This document shows, one piece after another, positions 1 to 4,967 of a stretch of 14,162 bases of DNA; the first letter of the stretch is position 1; every line of letters starts with the position of its first letter. A program made the position numbers and the translations under genes. The DNA lies in assembly GCA_003224135.1 (NCBI GenBank), contig QHYO01000181.1, forward strand, positions 1-14,162, given 5' to 3'. The notes under the pieces were generated by a model. That model saw only the letters and a list, made by a program, of their open reading frames with translations. It had not been told where the DNA came from and did not search any database. The stretch comes from Acidobacteriota bacterium (GTDB lineage: Bacteria; Acidobacteriota; Terriglobia; Acidiferrales; UBA7541).

Positions 1-1278
1 GGCGCGGATTTCGTGAATATACTCCGGCGTGATGCCCTGGATCTTCATGGCAATCAAATCGTCGGCGGAAAGGTTGTCAAAGCCTTCGGCCTTCATGCCT
101 TCGATATAGGACTTTGATTTGGGAGCCGGGGCTGCCTCTTGAGTGCTGGTTGGAGTTGGTTTGGGACTGGGCTTGGCTTGCGGGGACGGGCGCGGTGCCG
201 TAACGACAATTACGCCGGCGCGGTCGTCCGACTGATGTAATGAGAAGGAATGGGCCGAGGCGGTGCGGACCACGCCAAAGAGAGCATTGCCTGCGATCAA
301 TGCGGCCGCCAGACAGAGAACACCGAAGGCAACTCCAGCGTTGCGAAGGCTGCTTCCCTTTTCGGTGAGACCGAGCAGGCGGGTGACGCGCGATGCGAGC
401 GGCCCGCGATTTGCGGCCATGGCGAACGTAGGTGCTGCACGCCACTGTTCCATCAGAGCGAGAGCACGAGCGTATTCGGCGGGATTTCGGCAGACGGAAA
501 GTGCGACGTCATCACAGCAGTTTTCGCGTTCGGCACGGATGCGCTTGCTGAGCCACCAAACTGCCGGATGATAAAAAAGAAGCGTTTCGGCCACGACCTG
601 GAAGAGATTAAAGAACGCATCAAGCCGGCGGATATGTGCGAGTTCATGCGCGACCACGGCGCGCAGCTGAAGCTCCGTAAGTCCGCTCAGGGCGCTGATC
701 GGAAGAAGCACAACCGGACGAAACCAGCCGACAACGGCAGGTGCGTCGAGATGGAGCGATTCACAATAGCGGATAGCGCGGGAGATGCCGAGCCGGTGCT
801 GCATTTCGCGGCACAGTGCGAGCAGGCCCGGATTCATCGGCTTGGATTCGCGGCGACGCAACCGGGCGATGAGGAAGAACCCGCCGGCAGTGCGGAGACT
901 AAAAAGCATGACGCCGATGAACCAGAGTTCGACAAAGATAGTAAGCAAGCCGCCGGAAAGAACGCGCGACTGGGTGTTGGCGACCGCGCGGTGAGTGGCG
1001 AGGTTAACGACGTAAGCGATCGTGGGGACGGCAGCTTGCTTCGAAGCACTGAATGCGGGCTCGTCCTGGCGAAGCACGAAATACGTGACAACCGGCGCGG
1101 CGACCATCAGGGCAAGTGCGCCTACTGCTATGGCATAACGAGTGGACGCCTGGCGAGCCGCTGCGATCAAGGCGGTTGCAAGCGCCGCGAGGGCCGCCCC
1201 TTGCCACAAGAAGTGGAGCAGCGAGAGTCCGAGTGTTCGCAGCACGTCTGGAGAAAACCAGTGGGCAACGGCAGTCAT
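1..1278 (-). CDS. M56 family (BlaR1/MecR1-like) membrane metalloprotease, C-terminus cut by window edge
   Basis: Inner-membrane zinc protease paired with a BlaI-type repressor. In the known BlaR1/MecR1 systems such a protease senses an envelope signal and causes repressor cleavage. 426 codons are visible and the frame is still open at the edge. Hydrophobic segments lie near residues 16-41, 48-68, 109-139 and 311-335. The zinc motif HELAHI is at 211-216 (H211, E212, H215), followed by a conserved RENCCDD stretch at 251-257 that would supply the third ligand. After the last membrane segment comes a Pro/Ala/Lys-rich linker (about 355-388), then a tail with 'YIEGMKAEGF' and 'LIAMKIQGITPEYI', resembling the helical repeats common in acidobacterial M56 proteins and not a penicillin-binding sensor domain. 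The start at 1278 overlaps the repressor stop as ATGA and has an AAGGA ribosome site 7 nt upstream, so translational coupling is likely. The signal sensed is unknown. Confidence 0.9.
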   Translation of the reverse strand, partial: MTAVAHWFSPDVLRTLGLSLLHFLWQGAALAALATALIAAARQASTRYAIAVGALALMVAAPVVTYFVLRQDEPAFSASKQAAVPTIAYVVNLATHRAVANTQSRVLSGGLLTIFVELWFIGVMLFSLRTAGGFFLIARLRRRESKPMNPGLLALCREMQHRLGISRAIRYCESLHLDAPAVVGWFRPVVLLPISALSGLTELQLRAVVAHELAHIRRLDAFFNLFQVVAETLLFYHPAVWWLSKRIRAERENCCDDVALSVCRNPAEYARALALMEQWRAAPTFAMAANRGPLASRVTRLLGLTEKGSSLRNAGVAFGVLCLAAALIAGNALFGVVRTASAHSFSLHQSDDRAGVIVVTAPRPSPQAKPSPKPTPTSTQEAAPAPKSKSYIEGMKAEGFDNLSADDLIAMKIQGITPEYIHEIRA

Positions 1279-1664
1279 CGGATGGTCCTTTCGTACTCGT
1301 CGAGCAAACGGCGCAGTTCTTCAATTTCATTTTTGGAGCTGCGGCGGCCAGCGAGCGCGTGCAGCATCAGCTCCTTCGCGGAGCCGTCAAAGACGCGCTG
1401 CAGAACGTCTGAGGCAAACTGGCGCTTGGTTTTTTCGGCGGGCTGCTCGGCTTCGTAAACGTGTGCGCGCTGCTCTTCATTACGGCGAACCAGCCCCTTA
1501 GCAGTCATGATCTGCATGAGCTTCAAGACGGTGGTGTATCCGAGAGCCTTTTCTTCCTGCAGGGCATCATGGACTTCGCGGACCGTGGAACGGCCGCGCT
1601 CCCAAAGGACTTGAAGGATTTGGAGCTCGGAGGCCGTGGGCTTTTGTAATGATGTGTCGCTCAT
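1275..1664 (-). CDS. BlaI/MecI/CopY family transcriptional repressor
   Basis: 129-residue winged-helix repressor, close to the usual 120-130 of the BlaI/MecI family. The N-terminal half reads as the DNA-binding domain: 'TASELQILQVLWERG' (10-24), then the recognition region with 'GYTTVLKLMQIMTAKGLV' (42-59) and the wing 'HVYEAEQP'. The C-terminal half (about 77-129) is the dimerisation region targeted when the partner protease is activated. An in-frame ATG exists 12 nt upstream at 1676, but it lies inside the likely -10 element and neither ATG has a good ribosome site, so 1664 is preferred. The stop overlaps the start of the M56 protease gene by four bases. An inverted repeat around its own promoter suggests autorepression. 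Family and pairing are certain; the regulated target beyond this operon is not visible. Confidence 0.93.
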   Translation of the reverse strand: MSDTSLQKPTASELQILQVLWERGRSTVREVHDALQEEKALGYTTVLKLMQIMTAKGLVRRNEEQRAHVYEAEQPAEKTKRQFASDVLQRVFDGSAKELMLHALAGRRSSKNEIEELRRLLDEYERTIR

Positions 1665-1671
1665 GCGGTGC

Positions 1672-1717
1672 ACCATACTACGAACGATTTCGCAATGTCA
1701 ACGAAAATCTTCGTAGT
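1672..1717 (-). promoter_or_regulatory. Candidate promoter and operator of the repressor-protease operon
   Basis: On the minus strand TTGACA (1701-1696) is followed by TAGTAT (1680-1675, 15 nt spacing) or TATGGT (1677-1672, 18 nt spacing). A perfect 8-base inverted repeat, ACTACGAA at 1677-1684 and TTCGTAGT at 1710-1717, brackets the -35 element, with one arm on the -10 region. This is the expected place for a repressor such as BlaI. The assignment is inferred from position and symmetry. Confidence 0.55.
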
Positions 1718-1762
1718 TTGTTTGACGAGCATCTGCGGCGCGGGTGAGCAGCGAGTGGACTC

Positions 1763-1768
1763 TATAAT
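1763..1768 (+). promoter_or_regulatory. Candidate -10 element (TATAAT) of the pseudouridine synthase gene
   Basis: A consensus TATAAT ends 6 nt before the ATG at 1775. The transcript would start at or next to the A of the start codon, giving a leaderless mRNA; no Shine-Dalgarno sequence is present. No convincing -35 element is seen at 16-18 nt. Confidence 0.4.
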
Positions 1769-1774
1769 TGCCAG

Positions 1775-2496
1775 ATGCAACGTAAGGGCAGATCACGGAC
1801 ACCGGAACACAGCGAAGAAAGGCGAGTCGGACTGGCTCGTGCCCTTTCAAAGCTGGGATTCTGCTCACGCGCGAAGGGTTTCGAACTGGTTCACGCCGGC
1901 CGAGTGCGGCTGAACGGAATCACGCCGAAAAATCCGGAGACGCCCGTAAGGCTGGGGCAAGACAGGATCGAGGTCGACGGCGCGAAGGTCACCGCAGCTG
2001 GAAAGATTTATTGGATGCTCAACAAGCCGCGAGGAGCGGTGACGACGGCCGAAGACGAACGAGGGAGAGAGACGGTGTATGCGCGGTTGCCTGAAGGATT
2101 ACCGTGGATGGGACCGGTCGGGCGACTAGATAAAGCGAGTGAAGGGCTGCTGATCTTCACGAATGATTCGGAATGGGCGGCCAGAATAATGGCGCCGGAA
2201 GCACACGTGGATAAGACATACCACGTGCAAATCGGCGCCCTGGTTGAGGAATCGCTGCTGCGCGCTCTTGTGAGGCGAAGCGGATTCGCGAAGGAGAAAA
2301 GAATTCGTGGATCGAGGTAGTGCTGGATGAAGGGAAGAACCGCCAGATTCGGCGGATGTTAGAAGCGTGTGGGGTAGAGGTGCTGCGGCTGGTTCGCGTC
2401 GCGATTGGGCCCCTGCAACTGGGACTTCTCGGCAAAGGCGAGGCGCGAGAGCTGACGCCAGCGGAGAAGAAAAAGCTCGGCGGCGCGCGAATTTGA
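1775..2496 (+). pseudogene. RsuA/RluB family 23S/16S rRNA pseudouridine synthase, frameshifted with internal deletion
   Basis: Enzymes of this family (COG1187 type) convert a specific uridine in 16S or 23S rRNA to pseudouridine. The first frame (1775-2320) has an S4-like RNA-binding domain at residues 18-65 ('ALSKLGFCSRAKG', 'GRVRLNG'), then 'NKPRG' (83-87), the catalytic motif GRLD (116-119, D119), 'SEGLLIFTND' and 'KTYHV' (147-151). That frame ends early at 2318-2320. The conserved C-terminal part ('[18 protein letters not shown]' to 'GEARELTP') reads in another frame and stops at 2494-2496. The change lies at about 2268-2290. Relative to the family the join is about a dozen residues short, so it is a small deletion of length 3n+1 and not a single-base slip. 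A truncated product would lack the C-terminal part of the catalytic fold. Which family member (RsuA, RluB, RluE/F) cannot be settled here. Confidence 0.8.
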
Positions 2497-2583
2497 GCGC
2501 ATCGCGTACAGGAAGATACGGAGATTCAGTACAGGAAACTCCTAATAGCGGAGGTGTTCGGATTCCGGCAGTCTAGCACTGTC

Positions 2584-2602
2584 CGAAAGGCATAGCCTTT
2601 CG
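2584..2602. repeat. Perfect hairpin CGAAAGGC-ATA-GCCTTTCG
   Basis: Eight-base perfect inverted repeat with a 3-nt loop, lying after the broken pseudouridine synthase gene and before a second, larger hairpin. There is no T-tract next to it, so it is not a classical terminator by itself; it may protect a transcript end or be part of the larger structure. Confidence 0.5.
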
Positions 2603-2609
2603 TTCATGG

Positions 2610-2696
2610 CCGGGAAAGAAGAGAAAAGGCGGAAAATCCCGAGTAATCGGGATCTCAGGGCTGGGACGTTTTTTCCTCTTCTTCCCGGTATTTTTC
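2610..2696 (+). terminator. Long terminator-like stem with nested hairpin and T-tract
   Basis: Arm 2610-2623 (CCGGGAAAGAAGAG) pairs with 2676-2688 (CTCTTCTTCCCGG), 13 base pairs with one bulged A. The 52-nt loop contains a nested perfect hairpin, ATCCCG (2636-2641) with CGGGAT (2648-2653). The outer stem is followed directly by TATTTTT (2689-2695). It could terminate transcription from the pseudouridine synthase gene or act as an attenuator in the leader of the membrane protein at 2726. The large loop makes simple terminator function uncertain. Confidence 0.45.
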
Positions 2697-2725
2697 TGAA
2701 AAGATTCCTTTCACAACCTGAAATT

Positions 2726-3097
2726 ATGAAGCCACTCGGAATCTGCTGGATTGCGTACGGAATTTTGCGAGTGTGTCTTGGCGTGGCGCTGCTGCTATTT
2801 GAACCGACCGCTACGGTGATGTTTGGCGCATTGCTTGGCAGAGTGGCTGATCCATTCACGCTGATGGGACTTTTCCACGCAGTGTATATTCTTGCGATTG
2901 TGTTGTCGTTTGTCTGCGGGATTCTGGGAATTGCCGGTGGGCTGGCGATCCTGGGGAACGCGAGAGCGGGGCGGGGACTGCTGATCGTGGCGAGTCTGTT
3001 AGCGCTTTCAGAAATGCCAGGCGGGATCGCGCTGGGCGTGTACACGCTGATTCTTCTCGTGCCCGCTCGTTCGACCGAAAGCATTCCAGCGAAATAG
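2726..3097 (+). CDS. Small polytopic membrane protein, function unknown
   Basis: I do not recognise a named family. The 123-residue product is strongly hydrophobic, with segments near residues 5-24, 45-75 and 83-112, each rich in Gly/Ala/Leu/Ile, and a short polar tail ('ARSTESIPAK'). The frame stays open upstream to an ATG at 2606, but that extension lies within the terminator-like structure at 2610-2696 and encodes a charged, unlikely N-terminus. 'MKPLGICWIAYGIL' from 2726 is the natural start, although no clear ribosome site precedes it. The gene stands alone: the upstream neighbour is broken and the downstream pair converges from 3127. Three to four membrane helices fit a small inner-membrane protein of the kind often found as single genes in acidobacteria. 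Coding status is likely but rests on hydrophobic pattern and length only. Confidence 0.7.
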   Translation: MKPLGICWIAYGILRVCLGVALLLFEPTATVMFGALLGRVADPFTLMGLFHAVYILAIVLSFVCGILGIAGGLAILGNARAGRGLLIVASLLALSEMPGGIALGVYTLILLVPARSTESIPAK

Positions 3098-3126
3098 GTC
3101 GCCGAGAGTTTTGCGCGGCTGTCTTG

Positions 3127-3435
3127 TCATTCGACCGGGATCGGCTGGTTGAGGCGCGGCTTCACGTACCAGCAGGGCTTGTCGCCGTAGTGCGGGAAGA
3201 GCGAGTGGACGCAAGTGAGCGTTTCGGCAGGTTGCAGCTGGTCGATTTGATATTCATACTTGCCGTTTTTCTTTGGAATCGCCAGCACTCGCGTGCGGGT
3301 CATGGTTTCAAATGGCATGGTTGGCGTTGCGTGCATAGCGCGAATCCTCAGAACCAAAACATCCGCTGCATAGATGCATCCGGTGAGCAAGAGAATCAAT
3401 ATGAGGGCTTGGCCTGCGATTCGGGAGCGGGTCAC
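3127..3435 (-). CDS. Small putative lipoprotein (GTG start), function unknown
   Basis: 102-residue product, second gene of a two-gene minus-strand unit, starting 29 nt after the stop of the LolA-like gene. The frame is open further upstream, but that part overlaps the neighbour in a different frame. The GTG at 3435 begins a good secretion signal: 'TRSRIAGQ' followed by a hydrophobic run ending in LLTGC (lipobox-like, Cys at about residue 19). The mature part is basic and Pro-rich with Cys residues ('TCVHSLFPHYGDKPCWYVKP') and no domain I recognise. No strong ribosome site precedes the GTG. If the signal is real, the protein is anchored in the envelope. It might instead be a single-pass membrane protein if the Cys is not processed. 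A partnership with the upstream LolA-like protein is suggested only by spacing. Confidence 0.6.
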   Translation of the reverse strand: MTRSRIAGQALILILLLTGCIYAADVLVLRIRAMHATPTMPFETMTRTRVLAIPKKNGKYEYQIDQLQPAETLTCVHSLFPHYGDKPCWYVKPRLNQPIPVE

Positions 3436-3464
3436 GCTTTGCAGTATAGCCGAACGATTGCAGA

Positions 3465-4394
3465 CTACTCTTTTACTTCGACTGGCGTGCCGATTTTGTG
3501 GCTGGAGCCGAAGCGCTTGTAGTTTGCGTATTTGACTGTCATGCGGATGCGAACGCCGCCGCTGGTGAAATGCAACGTATCGTCGGCGTGTGTGTAAGTG
3601 GGAAACCAATAAGGTCCGGTGATATTTTCGCGGTACGTTTCGAAGTGCGGAAAAATGTTTTCGTTGTTCTTCTTCATGATGTCCGGAACCGCTTTGCCGT
3701 AACTCTTCACAATTTGCAGGTCTTTCTCGTCGACCCACACGCGTCCTTGGAAGTAGCGCTCATTTTTTTCTATTTTCTTGGGCGCGACGTCGAAGACGTA
3801 GGCGTGGAGTTCGTCGACCACCTGGCGACCGACATAGGTGACATTGTATTTGGGCAAGTCTTCGGTAGTGAGGACGAAGGGCTGAATATTCTTGAGGTCG
3901 TTCAGATCCTGTTGCGACATCGTTATGCGAGTCAAAGTGGGGGGAGGGGCGTAGGTGACCTTCTCGTAGCGCTTCCCGTCGGGCGTAAAGAGAATGTCGC
4001 TAGTCATACGGTACTCGCCGTCCGGGTAGCCGTCCAAGTCGACGGTCTGCATCACGAAGGTTTGCGTATACGTATAGTTGTCGCGTTCTTTGCGAAACTC
4101 AGATTCGTGCTGGGAAAATTTTTGAATGATCTGGTCGACCGGGGTCGCGGGCGGTTCGTTGGTGATGGTGGATTCGGTGTGCGCAACCGTTTTTTCGACG
4201 GCAGGTCCAGTGCCGGAGTTCCCCATGCCCGGGGAGCCGGAAGACCCAGATGCGGTCGGCGGAGGCAAAGGGCCCTGCTGCTGGGCGCGAATCGGAGAAA
4301 CAGATGCCGCCAGGGTGCACGAGAGAAACAGGCCCAGGATCAACCGATGGCGGACAACGAGAGTTGTGCTGGCAAGATTTTCAGCGCTGGTCAT
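3465..4394 (-). CDS. Secreted LolA-like (outer-membrane-lipoprotein-sorting-like) protein
   Basis: 309-residue exported protein. Residues 17-37 form a signal peptide ending SPIRA before QQQ. A low-complexity Pro/Gly/Ser linker (39-65) follows, then a beta-rich domain of about 230 residues. The pattern 'NYTYTQTFVMQTVD', 'GEYRMTSDILFTPDGKRYEKV', 'AYVFDVAPKK', 'FQGRVWVDEKDLQIVKSYGKAV' and 'YWFPTYTHADD' matches the half-barrel LolA-like sheet seen in uncharacterised outer-membrane lipoprotein-sorting proteins. It differs from true LolA in length and linker and has no LolB nearby, so a general lipid- or lipoprotein-binding role in the periplasm is an inference. It is first of a pair with a small putative lipoprotein and diverges from the tRNA gene. 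A long antisense frame (3498-4646, plus) overlaps it and is not a gene. Confidence 0.78.
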   Translation of the reverse strand: MTSAENLASTTLVVRHRLILGLFLSCTLAASVSPIRAQQQGPLPPPTASGSSGSPGMGNSGTGPAVEKTVAHTESTITNEPPATPVDQIIQKFSQHESEFRKERDNYTYTQTFVMQTVDLDGYPDGEYRMTSDILFTPDGKRYEKVTYAPPPTLTRITMSQQDLNDLKNIQPFVLTTEDLPKYNVTYVGRQVVDELHAYVFDVAPKKIEKNERYFQGRVWVDEKDLQIVKSYGKAVPDIMKKNNENIFPHFETYRENITGPYWFPTYTHADDTLHFTSGGVRIRMTVKYANYKRFGSSHKIGTPVEVKE

Positions 4395-4493
4395 ATTGAG
4401 CGAATCAATTCCGTTATGAGTTTGGTCTCACTCGATAAGACTTGTAAAGCGGGCCCGGGGTTGCATGGCTGCCATTTCGGCTGCAGAAGAGCC

Positions 4494-4521
4494 TTGGAGC
4501 CGCATAGTCCTGTGGTAAACT
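4494..4521 (+). promoter_or_regulatory. Candidate promoter of the tRNA-Ala gene
   Basis: TTGGAG (4494-4499) and TAAACT (4516-4521) are separated by 16 nt and placed so that transcription would begin about 7 nt before the mature tRNA end. Assigned from consensus similarity and position only. Confidence 0.45.
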
Positions 4522-4534
4522 TGAAATGTTCGGT

Positions 4535-4610
4535 GGGGCCGTGGCGCAGCTGGGAGCGCGCCTCGATGGCATCGAGGAGGTCGTGGGTTCGAACCCCATC
4601 GGCTCCACCA
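4535..4610 (+). tRNA. tRNA-Ala (anticodon GGC)
   Basis: Complete 76-nt cloverleaf with the CCA end encoded. The acceptor stem GGGGCCG pairs with CGGCTCC, including the G3:U70 wobble pair that is the identity element of alanine tRNA. The anticodon arm is CCTCG-ATGGCAT-CGAGG with U33 and anticodon GGC, reading GCC. The T arm contains GTTCGAA. No intron or anomaly is seen. Confidence 0.98.
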
Positions 4611-4967
4611 TTTGAATGCAAAGAACTTGCCTTAGAAAACCGCTAACTGTTACCAGCTACTGTTGCCAGCTTGCCTTTTTCCTCTTGCGTTCAAACATGA
4701 ATCTTTCACGCTTTCGCGAGGAAAGCGCATTTCGTAAAACAGCACCAGGCGCGCACCTCCGAATATGACGATACACGCCTCTCCGGGCCTGCTGCAGAAG
4801 ATAGCTTCCGGATGCGCGTTTATCAGCTTTGCCGAACGATTAGGTTTTCGTTTACCGCTAGAGGCACGCTCAGCCGTAGTTTTCCGTTTGTTCACGGCCC
4901 AGCATCGATGAAGAATGCAGACGCTGGCTTGGATGTCGAGAACATTTTTGCGAAAAACCGGTTATTT
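4611..4967. other. Gene-free interval between tRNA-Ala and the permease
   Basis: No convincing coding frame; the 81-codon minus-strand frame at 4650-4895 and the plus frame at 4812-5030 lack recognisable domains and ribosome sites. A tandem direct repeat begins 35 nt after the tRNA: ACTGTTACCAGCT (4646-4658) and ACTGTTGCCAGCT (4659-4671), differing at one base. An AT-rich TTTTTGCGAAAAA palindrome (4945-4957) lies just past the permease stop and might aid termination. Confidence 0.6.

Noticed and set aside
250..1458. 402-codon plus-strand open frame
   Set aside because: It lies antisense to the M56 protease and part of the repressor gene, encodes a charged low-complexity product with no domain, and has no ribosome site; the minus-strand protein carries the HExxH motif.
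2606..2725. 40-codon upstream extension of the small membrane protein
   Set aside because: It overlaps the terminator-like hairpins and encodes a basic stretch unlike a membrane-protein N-terminus; the ATG at 2726 begins the first helix.
3435..3738. Long upstream extension of the small lipoprotein frame
   Set aside because: It overlaps the LolA-like coding sequence in another frame and would bury the signal peptide inside the protein.
3498..4646. 382-codon plus-strand open frame running into the tRNA gene
   Set aside because: It is antisense to the LolA-like gene, reads through the whole tRNA-Ala gene and has no recognisable domain; a shadow of the real coding strand.
4611..4680. tRNA-Ala as an integrated-element attachment site
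   Set aside because: No integrase, and no repeated copy of the tRNA 3' end is visible in the window; only short unrelated repeats follow.
4650..4895. 81-codon minus-strand frame between tRNA-Ala and the permease
   Set aside because: No motif, no ribosome site, irregular composition; no evidence of coding.
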